The position numbers and the translations under genes are program-made. A stretch of 64,000 nucleotides of DNA, from positions 372,001 through 436,000 of the forward strand of contig CANMSE010000002.1 of the NCBI GenBank assembly GCA_947500555.1. The letters run 5' to 3'. The notes beneath the pieces were generated by a model that made no database searches, was not told the DNA's origin, and saw nothing but the letters and a program-made list of their open reading frames with translations. Source of the DNA: an uncultured Fulvivirga sp. (lineage in GTDB: Bacteria; Bacteroidota; Bacteroidia; Cytophagales; Cyclobacteriaceae). Positions within the stretch are counted from its first letter, which is position 1. Every line of letters starts with the position of its first letter. This document shows positions 24,966 through 35,161 of this stretch, one piece after another.

Positions 24966-25658
24966 ATGATTAAGACCTACGTGTCTAAAATGAAAGTAAG
25001 CAACTCTACTAGGGCTGTAGCTGTGCTTATTTTTTTAGTTATGCAACTATTTTACTTCTCAAGCACTAAAGCCCAAAATGCAAATAACATGATAATTGAA
25101 TTTAAGAATATTAACAATGAAAAAATCAAAACTGCATTTATGGAAGTGGTGGAACGATATGAGACTCTCCATAATTTTAAAATAATCTTAAAACAGAAAA
25201 ACATCAAATCATCTACCATGCAAGCCCAGCCCATATTCAATATGGAAAGCTTTACAAAAGGAGTAAAAAGCTACAAAGTGAAACTTGCAGTATATGTACG
25301 CGACAGCGACACTTTAAGAGTTGATTCTATGCCTAAGGATGTTCTTACCGGCTGGTTTGCACACGAACTTGGCCACATAGTAGATTATGCGCCATACTCT
25401 ACCTGGCAAATGTTGAAGTATGGTATTAAATATGTGACTTCAAAGAAATTTAAAAAAGAGGCCGAGCATGCCGCAGATGTTATAGCGGTACAACATGGAT
25501 TCACGTCCGAAATCATAGCTGCCAAGCGATTTATTTTGGAAAATGAATTAATGGATCAAAAGTACAAAGACAAAATAACCAAGTATTATATGTCAATAGA
25601 TGATGTGCTAATGTGTACTGAAGACAAAGCAGTAGCTCAGCCAGCTACAGGCCTATGA
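24966..25658 (+). CDS. exported HExxH zinc metalloprotease-like protein
   Basis: A 230-residue protein with a signal peptide (VLIFLVMQLFYFSSTKAQ). The active-site-like motif is FAHELGHIVDY (HExxH, about residues 135-145). A downstream EAEHAADVIAVQHG offers a third ligand in the Glu/Asp style. The rest resembles no named family that I know. Downstream there is a 6-bp tail-to-tail overlap with the GH3 gene. It could be a cell-wall or periplasmic peptidase; substrate unknown. Alternative start ATG 24990 would also keep the signal peptide. Confidence 0.55.
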   Translation: MIKTYVSKMKVSNSTRAVAVLIFLVMQLFYFSSTKAQNANNMIIEFKNINNEKIKTAFMEVVERYETLHNFKIILKQKNIKSSTMQAQPIFNMESFTKGVKSYKVKLAVYVRDSDTLRVDSMPKDVLTGWFAHELGHIVDYAPYSTWQMLKYGIKYVTSKKFKKEAEHAADVIAVQHGFTSEIIAAKRFILENELMDQKYKDKITKYYMSIDDVLMCTEDKAVAQPATGL

Positions 25659-27179
25659 ATTAATTGACTCCATTAAACTATTCATTTTTTCTTCGTTCAT
25701 TACTTTAGGCGTTTTTATCTGACCTCCCTTTTTCTTCTTCTTTTCAAGAAATTTATAATAAGCATCTTTTGAAATAGATCTTAATTTCACTCCTTTTAGT
25801 GCCTTATTTCTAGCTACTTTATAATTCTTATTCGCATTTTGAAGGCTTTGATCCAGCTCTTTCCTAAATTTTGACTCATCTATATCATCGTCAGATACGA
25901 TAACCCATTGATGAATATACTCGTTTTTTTTCTTGTCTTTGACTACTCCTACCATATATTCATTAACTGTTACCCCTAGTTTCTCCGACACATCTACCAT
26001 GGCTTTATCCATTTTTTCTTCAGATAATTGAGAGCCAACAGTATTAAGAAAAAATTTGGTTCTCCCAGTAATTTTAATTTCCAGAGGTTCTAAGCTGGTA
26101 AACTTTATAACATCTCCAATTACATATCTCCAGGCTCCAGCACACGTACTCACCAATAAGACATATTCCTGATCGACAAGCACTTCATCGATAGTGTGGC
26201 TCTCTGGGTTATCCAATAAGTTACCTTGTTCATCAACACCTCGCTCATCAAAAGGAATAAATTCATAAAAATATCCATGATCCAATGCCAACTGCATAGA
26301 CATAGTATCAGGTCTGGCCGTATAGGCAAAAAAACCTTCTGACGCCAGGTAGGTATCCATTATAGTTAATGGTTTTGCCGTAATAGCATCGAAATCGCTA
26401 CGATAGGTTTCAAAAGCTACTCCTCCACTGGCATAGACCGTAAGATTAGGCCATATTTCATGAATATTGTTCAATCCGTGCCCGGCTATAACTTCCTGAA
26501 GCATCAACAAAACCCATGAAGGTATGCCGGCTATTGCACCAATATTCCAGTTTGGAGCCTCTTTAACAATCCGTTTTACTCTTTCATCCCAATCACTAAT
26601 TGCGGCTATTTCAATTCCCGGGCGATAAAATGTCTCATACCACCCTGGGAAATTGCTTACATTAATACCACTTATTTCGCCTTCCATATGCCCTTGTTCA
26701 TGCTTACTTAAATTCGCACTGCTGCTGAGCATCAGTATTTCACCCTCGAATAGTTCTTCAGGGAAATCAAATTCCGGAAGTGCTTTTACCTGAGAGGCTC
26801 CTACATCTTTCATACTTTGTAAAAAATCAGCAGTTATTGGAATACGCTTACTCTTTTTTCCAGTGGTACCGCTACTCAGTGCGAAAAAATCCGGTTTGCC
26901 GGGCCAGGTTATATCCGGAAATTTTAACTGTTGCTGCCACCATTGCTCATGCATCTGATAGTAATCGAATATTGGAACAGAATCTTTGAAAGCTTTAATA
27001 ATATTATCTGCTTTCAGTAACGCTTTGAAACCATAGTACTTACCAAATGAAGTTTTTTTAGCTTTCTCCATAAGCTTTTCCAATTGCTTCTGTTGAAGTG
27101 AGGAAGGTTCGTCATCACCAAAACTAAGTTTCTGATTTAATTCAATTCCTTTTTTTACAAATGTGCCGAGTAGTGCCAT
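25653..27179 (-). CDS. GH3-family acyl-acid amido synthetase-like protein
   Basis: A 508-residue protein of the adenylate-forming GH3 family. The N-terminal ATP-binding loop is visible as FALSSGTTGKKSKRIPIT, further conserved parts are YLASEGFFAYT and YVIGDVIKFTSLEPLEIKITGRTKFF. Plant GH3 enzymes conjugate hormones to amino acids; bacterial ones are of unknown substrate and may activate fatty or aromatic acids. It has its own 156-bp upstream gap and converges with the exported peptidase gene. Confidence 0.9.
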   Translation of the reverse strand: MALLGTFVKKGIELNQKLSFGDDEPSSLQQKQLEKLMEKAKKTSFGKYYGFKALLKADNIIKAFKDSVPIFDYYQMHEQWWQQQLKFPDITWPGKPDFFALSSGTTGKKSKRIPITADFLQSMKDVGASQVKALPEFDFPEELFEGEILMLSSSANLSKHEQGHMEGEISGINVSNFPGWYETFYRPGIEIAAISDWDERVKRIVKEAPNWNIGAIAGIPSWVLLMLQEVIAGHGLNNIHEIWPNLTVYASGGVAFETYRSDFDAITAKPLTIMDTYLASEGFFAYTARPDTMSMQLALDHGYFYEFIPFDERGVDEQGNLLDNPESHTIDEVLVDQEYVLLVSTCAGAWRYVIGDVIKFTSLEPLEIKITGRTKFFLNTVGSQLSEEKMDKAMVDVSEKLGVTVNEYMVGVVKDKKKNEYIHQWVIVSDDDIDESKFRKELDQSLQNANKNYKVARNKALKGVKLRSISKDAYYKFLEKKKKKGGQIKTPKVMNEEKMNSLMESINS

Positions 27180-27335
27180 AGTTGAGTTAGAGATTTAAGA
27201 TTCTTGAAGTCAAAACCTGTGCCTTCCTTCATGAAGGTATTAATCCTTCATTCATACATAACATTGTAGATTTATTTACACAATTATTTTCAAACTTATC
27301 TCGAAAAAACATGTTTTATTGAAAATCCGAAGTAA

Positions 27336-27965
27336 ATGCATCTATCTAAAAGTGATCTCCAAAGCTTTGACCGAATTAAGCGTCTTAATATTATTAATAG
27401 TATTTCTGGAATCAAACCAGCCAATTTGATAGGCACCATATCCAATACTGGCATAAGTAATTTAGCAATCTTTAGCTCAGTGGTTCATTTAGGAAGTAAC
27501 CCCGCTTTGATAGGGATGATCACTCGACCTGAAGGAAAAATAAGAAGACATACTTTTGACAACCTAAAGGAAAGCGGGTATTATACGATCAATCATATTC
27601 ATGATGGAATAATAGACCACGCTCACTACACTTCCGCCAAGTTTGAAGATGGAGTTTCAGAATTTAAAAAGTGTAATCTTGAAGAAGAATACCTTGATGG
27701 TTTCAAAGCCCCTTATGTCAAGATAAGTAAACTAAAAATTGGGCTTCAATTCAAAGAATCAATACCCATAAAAGCAAATAATACTGAATTTATCATTGGA
27801 GAAGTAAACCATATTTATGTGGATGAAAATGCTATGGATGAAAATGGTTATATCAATTTTGAGATGTTAAACGAGGTAGGAATTTCAGGATTGAACTCAT
27901 ACTATTCATTGAAAAAGGTTAAAGATTTACCCTATGCCAGACCTAACGAGTTGCCAGAGTTTTAG
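27336..27965 (+). CDS. flavin reductase family protein
   Basis: A 209-residue protein with the split-barrel FMN-binding fold. Recognisable parts are KPANLIGTISNTGISNLAIFSSVVHLGSNPALIGMITRP and the RHTFDNLKESGYYTINH segment typical of the family in Bacteroidota. It probably binds FMN and reduces flavins or a substrate with NAD(P)H; the physiological partner is unknown. The upstream 156-bp region contains a half-match to the TGTAGA motif (TGTAGATTTATTTACACA), too weak to call. Confidence 0.82.
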   Translation: MHLSKSDLQSFDRIKRLNIINSISGIKPANLIGTISNTGISNLAIFSSVVHLGSNPALIGMITRPEGKIRRHTFDNLKESGYYTINHIHDGIIDHAHYTSAKFEDGVSEFKKCNLEEEYLDGFKAPYVKISKLKIGLQFKESIPIKANNTEFIIGEVNHIYVDENAMDENGYINFEMLNEVGISGLNSYYSLKKVKDLPYARPNELPEF

Positions 27966-28085
27966 GTTAGGGTTTCAATAATTATGTTCTAATAATTTGA
28001 ATTACGAGCTGTTTGAGACCAAAGAAATTCTAGGAAAGAATCTGAAAAAAATGTAACTTCTTGTTGAACTTAAAATCAATCAGCT

Positions 28086-28664
28086 ATGAAAATCATCTAC
28101 ACATTTTTCCTTGTCATCGTTTTTGGAACCACTTACTCTCAAACTACCTGGTTAATAGATGCTTCGCACTCCACTGTAGAGTTTGAGGTTTCGCACTTGA
28201 CCGTATCGTCCGTAACTGGTTTTTTCACAACTTTTAATGGGACAGTAAATAGCCCAAATAATAACGATTTTGAAGGGGCTGAAGTATCAGCTAATGTAGC
28301 GGTAGGCAGTGTGACAACCAACAACTTGGAAAGAGATAAGCATTTGAAAGAAGATGATTTTTTCAATGCGACTAAATATCCCATGATCACTTTTAAAAGT
28401 AAGTCTTTTAAAAAAATTGATGATGAATCATATGAACTAACAGGTGACCTTACTATTAGAGACGTCACACGGACTATTGACCTGGACGTTGACTTTGGAG
28501 GTATCGTGTCAATAGGAGGTAAAAAACGAGCCGGCCTTACTGCTACAGGTAAAATTAACAGATTCGATTATGGGCTGAAGTGGGATGACTCACTCGACAA
28601 TGGCGGATTAATTGTTGGTGAGAAGGTAGATATTATACTTAAAATTGAAGTAATCAAGCAATAG
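28086..28664 (+). CDS. YceI-family periplasmic lipocalin-like protein
   Basis: A 192-residue protein with signal peptide (IIYTFFLVIVFGTTYSQ) and the YceI core: WLIDASHSTVEFEVSHL, FEGAEVSANVAVGSVTTNN, KHLKEDDFFNATKYPMITFKS and FDYGLKWDD near the end. YceI proteins bind polyprenoid lipids or related amphiphiles in the periplasm. It ends 2 bp from the convergent response-regulator gene. Confidence 0.93.
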   Translation: MKIIYTFFLVIVFGTTYSQTTWLIDASHSTVEFEVSHLTVSSVTGFFTTFNGTVNSPNNNDFEGAEVSANVAVGSVTTNNLERDKHLKEDDFFNATKYPMITFKSKSFKKIDDESYELTGDLTIRDVTRTIDLDVDFGGIVSIGGKKRAGLTATGKINRFDYGLKWDDSLDNGGLIVGEKVDIILKIEVIKQ

Positions 28665-28666
28665 CG

Positions 28667-29065
28667 CTAGAACGATTTAAAAAGCTCTTCTACCTTTTTA
28701 TCTGTCAATGGTTTTGAGATAAAATCGTACACATCGGGATTGGCAGCAATTTTCTCCTTATCTCTTAGATTATCTGAGCTTGTCAGTACCACTACCTTCA
28801 TTTCATTTTTGATGTTTTCATGAAGTTGAGCATAAGAAAACAAGAATTTAAATCCATCGATTACCGGCATATTAAGATCAAGGAAAATAATGTCGGGCAA
28901 GCTCTGATGTTCATTTGAATCTAAAAGGTCTAGTGCTTCACTCGCTGTCTGGCAAACAATAATCTCCGAAGCATAGCCACTAAATTCAATAACCTTTTTG
29001 TTAATGAAAATATCAATTTCATTATCATCAACAAGCATTACGTTTTTCTTATCTCCTTTTGTCAT
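28667..29065 (-). CDS. CheY-like response regulator
   Basis: A 132-residue single receiver domain. VDDNEIDIFINKK holds the acidic pair, IIFLDLNMPVIDG the phosphoacceptor Asp, VVLTSSDN the switch Thr/Ser and FISKPL the Lys. The NEIDIFIN sequence is the subtype common in Bacteroidota orphan receivers. No kinase is adjacent, so its partner is unknown. Upstream (29083-29100) is a 7-bp inverted repeat ATCATCA-GCGG-TGATGAT. Confidence 0.92.
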   Translation of the reverse strand: MTKGDKKNVMLVDDNEIDIFINKKVIEFSGYASEIIVCQTASEALDLLDSNEHQSLPDIIFLDLNMPVIDGFKFLFSYAQLHENIKNEMKVVVLTSSDNLRDKEKIAANPDVYDFISKPLTDKKVEELFKSF

Positions 29066-29331
29066 TTTCTCTCCTGTAATGAATCATCAGCGGTGATGAT
29101 AAACATTCGAATGAATTCAAACAACTACAAGATTAACATTTTCTTTCAAAACTGAAATCTTACAATTTTTTAGAAGATATAAACTATAAACCATGAACAA
29201 GGGTTTCATCAAACACTTACTCCGCATGAAATGTATTGATAGTTGTCATTTCAAAATAATAGCTTGATATGTTTTATTCGCAAAAAAAATATATTAAAAT
29301 TGGACATTCATTACATTCAACTTAAAACGAT

Positions 29332-30225
29332 ATGAACCTCAAAAAACTCGGTTATCTTCCTCTCTGCTTTTTATTAGTAATTGGATTCAGCTCATGCAGT
29401 TCTGAGAAAAAAAGTGATGAAGCAGAAAATGCCGAAGAATTTGAACAGGCAGAATCTGACGTCAAAGGTCAAATACAAGAAGTAGTTTATGAAATTCCTT
29501 CACCCTCGGAAATACCATTTTTATTGGAGGCCACTGGCGCAGAATTTAATGGTTCATTAGTCCATAATAACAATAGATCTGGTGAGTATACTTCTATCAA
29601 TGATAAGGCTGCTTTGAATTTAGGGGTTTATGCCACAGATATAGGCTACCTGGTATCTTATGATAAAGTCCAGGAAGCTTTGACTTATATGAGTACTGCT
29701 AAGAAATTAGCGGACAATATGGGCATTACTGGTTCCTTTGATGTGGATCTTATTAAGCGATTCGAAAGCAATCTCTCAAGAAAAGATTCGCTGGCTTATT
29801 TGCTTAATAGCACTATTCATCAAACTGAAGATTATCTAAGAGATGATGAAAGAAATAGACCTGCTTCACTAATAGTTGCCGGATCCTTCATTGAAGGTTT
29901 ATACATTTCAACTCAATTAATTAAGACTTATCCAAAAGATATATTACCAGAAGACAGTCGAAATTTAGTTCTTACACCTTTGATAAGAGTTGTTCTGGAA
30001 CAGCAAAAAGCTTCTGAAGATTTAGCTGCCTTATTAAGTACAATTGATTCTTCAAACCCTGTTGATGAGCTGCTGGCAAACTTAAATCTTCTGAATAAAA
30101 GCTATGCTGCTTTAAATATTACAGACCAAATAAAAAACAACAGAGCTGACTTAGTGCTTTCTGACGATACTCTCACAGATATCACTGATCAAATAGAGCA
30201 AATGCGAAATGGTTTGATAAAATAA
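29332..30225 (+). CDS. lipoprotein of unknown function
   Basis: A 297-residue protein. A lipoprotein signal ends at FSSCSS (Cys about residue 23), followed by an acidic linker (DEAENAEEFEQAE). The remainder is helical and soluble, with SGEYTSINDKAALNLGVYATDIGYL near residue 100. It is a common kind of exported Bacteroidota protein but I recognise no named family. It sits between the orphan receiver and an ABC fusion gene, with a terminator hairpin after it. Confidence 0.6.
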   Translation: MNLKKLGYLPLCFLLVIGFSSCSSEKKSDEAENAEEFEQAESDVKGQIQEVVYEIPSPSEIPFLLEATGAEFNGSLVHNNNRSGEYTSINDKAALNLGVYATDIGYLVSYDKVQEALTYMSTAKKLADNMGITGSFDVDLIKRFESNLSRKDSLAYLLNSTIHQTEDYLRDDERNRPASLIVAGSFIEGLYISTQLIKTYPKDILPEDSRNLVLTPLIRVVLEQQKASEDLAALLSTIDSSNPVDELLANLNLLNKSYAALNITDQIKNNRADLVLSDDTLTDITDQIEQMRNGLIK

Positions 30226-30242
30226 TCGCACTACCAACATTT

Positions 30243-30276
30243 AAAAAAGGGGATTGATTTATTCATTCCCTTTTTT
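30243..30276 (+). terminator. intrinsic terminator after the lipoprotein gene
   Basis: A 9-bp stem AAAAAAGGG / CCCTTTTTT with further partial pairing toward the loop, ending in a T run, 18 bp after the stop codon. Confidence 0.75.
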
Positions 30277-30325
30277 GTTTTCCAATCATTTATATTAGTA
30301 ATTGTAATTCAACCAAGGCTACCTA

Positions 30326-33300
30326 ATGAGTGAACCTTTACTAAAAGCCATTATTCAACTTTTTGCTATTGTTGCGAAAGAAGATGAGGTGACCATACAA
30401 GAGCGCGAGCAAATAGAGGCTTTCTTATTAGACCACCTAAATAAAAATGCTGTCGATCGCTACCTCACTGAATTTGATGATTATTGTAATACCATTATCA
30501 CCAATAATGAAGTCGACACAGCAGAAGAGCATGAACGAATTAACAGGCTTTGCAATCACATTAACCAGGAGCTAACTCAGAAACAGAAAGTTGTAATTGT
30601 TCTGGAGCTAATGGGGATCATACTGGCCGATGGTCATATATCAGAACGTGAAGATGAATTAGTAAAAACCATAGGTGCATCTTTTAATGTTTCAGATGAG
30701 GACATAACCTCAATCAAAATATTCGTTACTGGTGAGAGCCCTGAAGAACTCGATCACAAAAAAATATTGATCATAAATGATCAAGAATATCAGAAAAAAG
30801 GTTTTCAACACCTAAGACGTGAAGGACTAAAAGGCTTTTTATCAATTCTTCACTTGGAACTGGCGGACACCTATTTCATCAAATATCTTGGGCCCTCGGA
30901 TGTCTTTTTAAATGGAGTGCCTTTAAAGTCAGGAAAGAAAATGGTTTTGGCTATCGGTTCTACTATTAGAGCTGACAAAGCACAGGCCATCTATTATGGT
31001 GATGTTATTAGCCAATTTATTAAATCTGATGATAATAAAACCATTTCATTTGAGGCTAATAATATCTCATATCGTTTTAAGGGTGGTAAACTTGGGTTAA
31101 GAGATATAAACCTTGCCGAAGAGTCAGGAAGGCTTATAGGACTCATGGGAGCCAGCGGTGCAGGGAAATCAACATTGTTACATGTATTGAATGGTACGGA
31201 TCACCCTTCCAGCGGAAATGTTCTGATCAATGGCATTGACATTCATGATGAAAAAGAAAAGATAAAAGGAGTAATTGGTTTTGTTCCTCAAGACGATCTT
31301 TTAATTGAAGAACTTACCGTCTACGAAAACTTATATTATGCTGCCAGACTCTGCTTCGACCATTTAAAAGAAAATGAGGTAGATGAGTTAGTTATCAAAA
31401 CCCTGGACAACTTAGGGTTATCTGAAACAAAGGATCTCAAAGTTGGTAGCCCGCTGGATAAGACAATAAGTGGTGGTCAACGAAAGCGCCTTAATATAGG
31501 ATTAGAGCTGCTCAGAGAGCCTTCGATACTTTTTGTAGATGAGCCCACCTCTGGCTTATCTTCGAGAGATTCTGAAAACATTATGGACTTGCTCAAAGAA
31601 CTTTCTCTTAAGGGCAAGCTCATATTCGTAGTTATTCATCAACCTTCCTCGGACATTTTTAAAATGTTTGATAAACTGATCATTCTTGACACAGGTGGCT
31701 ATCAAATTTATTATGGTAATCCGGTTGAAGCAGTTGTCTATTTCAAGGACACCATAAATATGATCAATAGTGATGAAGGCGAGTGTATAGAGTGTGGTAA
31801 TGTCAACCCTGAGCAAATATTCAATATCATTGAAACAAGGGTGATTAATGAGTATGGTAATTTTACCACGGAGAGAAAAGTATCACCCGAACAGTGGAAT
31901 CAACATTATCTTGAAAGTAAGCAAAATTCAAAAGTAGTAACCGTAACTACTCCTCCCGAATCCACTCTCAATATCCCTAATCGAGTGAAGCAACTGCTTC
32001 TATTTATTTCTAGAGATTTTTTCTCCAAGCTAAGTAATAAGCAATATTTACTGATCAACTTATTAGAAGCTCCAGTTTTGGCTTTTGTTTTAGCCTATAT
32101 CGTTCGATATCATAATACAAGCAACACGCTGAATATCGGTTATATGTTTAGCAGCAATTTGAATATTCCAGCTTACTTATTCATGAGTGTAATTGTCGCG
32201 CTTTTTATGGGTTTGACAGTTAGTGCAGAAGAAATAATAAGAGATAGGAAAATATTAAAACGTGAAGCTTTTCTGAACCTAAGTAGGAGTAGCTACTTGC
32301 TAAGCAAAGTCACTATCTTATTTGGCCTATCTGCTATACAAACATTATGTTTTGTTTTAGTTGGCAACTATATTCTGGAAATCCATGATATGATTATGGT
32401 GCATTGGTTGATTCTGTTTTCCACATCTTGCTTGGCAAACATGATGGGGCTCAATATTTCTTCAGCTTTTAATTCAGCAGTCACTATATACATTCTCATA
32501 CCCATACTATTGATTCCACAATTAGTTTTAAGTGGTGTTGTGGTGAAGTTTGATAAGCTAAATCCCGATTTAGGCAGCGAAGGTCAGGTGCCATTTGTAG
32601 GCGACCTTATGGCTTCTCGTTGGGCATTTGAAGCTGGAATGGTCGCTCAGTTCAAAGACAACGAATATGAGCGAATATTCTATCCGTATGAAAAAGTGCT
32701 GGCTGAGAGTGATTACAAACGTATATACTATCTTCCTAGCCTGAGAACCAAGCTAGAGTATGGCCTTAATAACTTCAAAAGTAGCGACCCTAATGTAAAA
32801 ACTGAGGTCAAAGAGAATCTTGATTTATTGAATCAGGAGATTAGAAAAGAACTTGTTACGGACGCAGGTAAATCATTTGATTTAATTGATAAACTCAACG
32901 TAGAAAGTTTTGATTCTACAGTATATACTTCAACAAGTAATTTCCTTGAAACAATGAGGAAATTTTATACTATTCGCTACAATAAGGCAGATCGTGCAAG
33001 AGATCAACTCATTCGAGAGATGACCAATACTCCGGAAAAGAAAAAGTCATTCGAAGCCATGAAAGAGCAGTATCGAAATGAAACAATTGTAGAAATTGTA
33101 AAAAATCAAAACGAGACTCATCGTATTGTAGAAGAAAATGGGAAGCTAGTTCAGAAAATTTATCCAATATACAATGATCCGGATCCAGACCATATTTTAG
33201 ATTACAGATCACAGTTTTATGTACCTGAAAAACACTTTCTTGGAATACACATTGATACTGTTCACTTTAACATTATGGTCATATGGTTTATGTCTATAAT

Positions 33301-33394
33301 TTTGGGTTTTACCCTGTATTTTGACTTGCTTCGAAAATTTATTCAAAGTTTAGAAAACAGTCTTCATAGACTACAAAAAAGTGAAGTTTCATAA
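30326..33394 (+). CDS. TerB-like / ABC ATPase / ABC-2 permease fusion transporter
   Basis: A 1022-residue protein. Residues 1-140 form a TerB-like (tellurite-resistance fold) helical domain (IVAKEDEVTIQEREQI, GIILADGHISEREDE). Residues about 150-230 look like a small beta (FHA-like) domain. An ABC ATPase follows with Walker A GASGAGKST (274-282), signature ISGGQRKR and Walker B ILFVDEPTSGLSS. The C-terminal half has ABCG-like transmembrane helices near 565-760 and 970-1000 around a large extracellular loop. This ABCG half-transporter order (ATPase before membrane domain) suggests export of an unknown substrate, with TerB perhaps sensing. The same architecture recurs in Bacteroidota, so I judge it genuine, not a misjoin. 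Confidence 0.85.
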   Translation: MSEPLLKAIIQLFAIVAKEDEVTIQEREQIEAFLLDHLNKNAVDRYLTEFDDYCNTIITNNEVDTAEEHERINRLCNHINQELTQKQKVVIVLELMGIILADGHISEREDELVKTIGASFNVSDEDITSIKIFVTGESPEELDHKKILIINDQEYQKKGFQHLRREGLKGFLSILHLELADTYFIKYLGPSDVFLNGVPLKSGKKMVLAIGSTIRADKAQAIYYGDVISQFIKSDDNKTISFEANNISYRFKGGKLGLRDINLAEESGRLIGLMGASGAGKSTLLHVLNGTDHPSSGNVLINGIDIHDEKEKIKGVIGFVPQDDLLIEELTVYENLYYAARLCFDHLKENEVDELVIKTLDNLGLSETKDLKVGSPLDKTISGGQRKRLNIGLELLREPSILFVDEPTSGLSSRDSENIMDLLKELSLKGKLIFVVIHQPSSDIFKMFDKLIILDTGGYQIYYGNPVEAVVYFKDTINMINSDEGECIECGNVNPEQIFNIIETRVINEYGNFTTERKVSPEQWNQHYLESKQNSKVVTVTTPPESTLNIPNRVKQLLLFISRDFFSKLSNKQYLLINLLEAPVLAFVLAYIVRYHNTSNTLNIGYMFSSNLNIPAYLFMSVIVALFMGLTVSAEEIIRDRKILKREAFLNLSRSSYLLSKVTILFGLSAIQTLCFVLVGNYILEIHDMIMVHWLILFSTSCLANMMGLNISSAFNSAVTIYILIPILLIPQLVLSGVVVKFDKLNPDLGSEGQVPFVGDLMASRWAFEAGMVAQFKDNEYERIFYPYEKVLAESDYKRIYYLPSLRTKLEYGLNNFKSSDPNVKTEVKENLDLLNQEIRKELVTDAGKSFDLIDKLNVESFDSTVYTSTSNFLETMRKFYTIRYNKADRARDQLIREMTNTPEKKKSFEAMKEQYRNETIVEIVKNQNETHRIVEENGKLVQKIYPIYNDPDPDHILDYRSQFYVPEKHFLGIHIDTVHFNIMVIWFMSIILGFTLYFDLLRKFIQSLENSLHRLQKSEVS

Positions 33395-33436
33395 GGTTTG
33401 GTAGCAATTGGTGTTTTTTAGTGCTCAGTTTAAAGC

Positions 33437-35119
33437 CTAGCTCAATCCTGTAATCTTACCATTTTCATCAATGTCCATGCCTTCCGCAGCTGGTACACCT
33501 GGAAGACCTGGCATTCTTAACATATTACCCGTAATTGGTATTGAAAATCCAGCCCCTGCAGCTATCTCAATTTCCCGAACGGTAAGAGTAAATTTAGCTG
33601 GTTTGCCAAGTGCTTTAGGGTCATCGCTGAATGAGTATTGAGTTTTTGCTATGCAAATAGGTTTGTCATTCATACCTATACGTTCGATTTTTCGAAGGTT
33701 TTGCTTGGCCTTAGGTAGGAATTCAACATCCGATGCTCCATAAATTTTCCGAGCAACTGCTTCTATTTTCTCTTGTACACTATCATCCCAATTATAAACG
33801 GGCTTATAAGTACTAGTGCAAGAATCAACAGCCTCAACAACTTGTTCCGCTAATTGTACAGAACCACTCCCTCCTTTTTCCCAACCTTCACAAACTGCCA
33901 CCTTGATCCCCATCTTCTCACACCATTTAATTACAACGTCAATTTCCTCTTGAGTATCAGAAACAAACTTATTTACACTTACAACACCAGGAATATTAAA
34001 CGTTTTAATATTATTAACATGTCTTTCAAGATTAGCCAGTCCTCGCACTAATGCCACGGTATCTGGAGTTTTTAAGTCTGCTAATTGCTGCCCACCATGG
34101 TATTTTAATGCTCGAATAGTAGAAACTAAAACGATAGCCTTAGGGCTAAGTCCTGAATATCCACATTTAATGTCCAAAAATTTCTCTGCCCCCAGATCAG
34201 CACCAAATCCTGCTTCCGTGACAACATATTCGGATAAAGACATGCCCATTTTAGTTGCAATTACGGTATTCGTACCTTGAGCGATATTGGCAAATGGTCC
34301 CCCATGTATAATCGCTGGATTACCTTCCAATGTTTGAACTAAATTTGGTTTAATTGCATCTTTAAGCAACAGTGCCATGGCTCCTTCTGCGTTAAGATCT
34401 CGTGCGAAGATTGCATTCCCTTCATAAGAATCTCCGACATAAATGTTACCTATTTTATCTTTCAAATCATTTATATCAGTTGCCAGACAGAGTATGGCCA
34501 TTATTTCTGAAGCTGCAGTAATATTAAAACCTGTTTGTCTCATAATTCCTCCAGGCTTACCTCCCATACCGCTAACCATATCCCGCAAAGACCTATCATT
34601 CATATCCATCACCCTTTTCCATTCTACAGTTCTAGGGTCAATACCAAGATTGTTAGTCTTTGACTGAATATTATTATCAATTAGAGCAGCTAACAAATTA
34701 TTTGCTTTTTCTACCGCAGCAAAATCACCCGTAAAATGTAGATTGATATCTTCCATTGGAACGACTTGACTATAACCCCCTCCAGCTGCTCCCCCTTTCA
34801 TACCAAATACAGGTCCCAGTGATGGTTCACGGAGAACAACACACGTCTTTTTTCCAATCTTATTAAGTCCTTCCGAAAGCCCAATACTAGTAGTTGTCTT
34901 ACCTTCACCTGCAGGAGTTGGCGTCATGGCGGTCACCAAAATTAAGTTGCTATTATCGACTTTGGCAGCATCGATTAACCTTAGTGGAAGCTTTGCTTTG
35001 AAGTTTCCGTACATTTCAATATCCTCTTGATCAATGCCAATAGATGCAGCAATGTCTTTAATATGTTTCAAACTCGCTGACTGAGCAATTTCAAGATCTG
35101 ATTTATGAAGAGTGGCCAT
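33437..35119 (-). CDS. fhs: formate--tetrahydrofolate ligase
   Basis: A 560-residue enzyme forming 10-formyl-tetrahydrofolate from formate, ATP and THF. The nucleotide-binding motif is TPTPAGEGKTTTSIGL (about residues 66-81). FGMKGGAAGGGYSQVVPMEDINLHFTGD and EGNPAIIHGGPFANIAQGTN are family signatures. The length is typical. It feeds one-carbon units to purine synthesis, consistent with purB elsewhere in the window. It stands alone, with trmN6 divergent 42 bp upstream. Confidence 0.97.
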   Translation of the reverse strand: MATLHKSDLEIAQSASLKHIKDIAASIGIDQEDIEMYGNFKAKLPLRLIDAAKVDNSNLILVTAMTPTPAGEGKTTTSIGLSEGLNKIGKKTCVVLREPSLGPVFGMKGGAAGGGYSQVVPMEDINLHFTGDFAAVEKANNLLAALIDNNIQSKTNNLGIDPRTVEWKRVMDMNDRSLRDMVSGMGGKPGGIMRQTGFNITAASEIMAILCLATDINDLKDKIGNIYVGDSYEGNAIFARDLNAEGAMALLLKDAIKPNLVQTLEGNPAIIHGGPFANIAQGTNTVIATKMGMSLSEYVVTEAGFGADLGAEKFLDIKCGYSGLSPKAIVLVSTIRALKYHGGQQLADLKTPDTVALVRGLANLERHVNNIKTFNIPGVVSVNKFVSDTQEEIDVVIKWCEKMGIKVAVCEGWEKGGSGSVQLAEQVVEAVDSCTSTYKPVYNWDDSVQEKIEAVARKIYGASDVEFLPKAKQNLRKIERIGMNDKPICIAKTQYSFSDDPKALGKPAKFTLTVREIEIAAGAGFSIPITGNMLRMPGLPGVPAAEGMDIDENGKITGLS

Positions 35120-35161
35120 ATTTTTTTAGGATTAATAAATGATGAGCTAATTTAAATAATT

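Noticed and set aside
27265..27284. TGTAGATTTATTTACACA as a fourth copy of the shared operator
   Set aside because: Only the left half-site matches; the right half is different.
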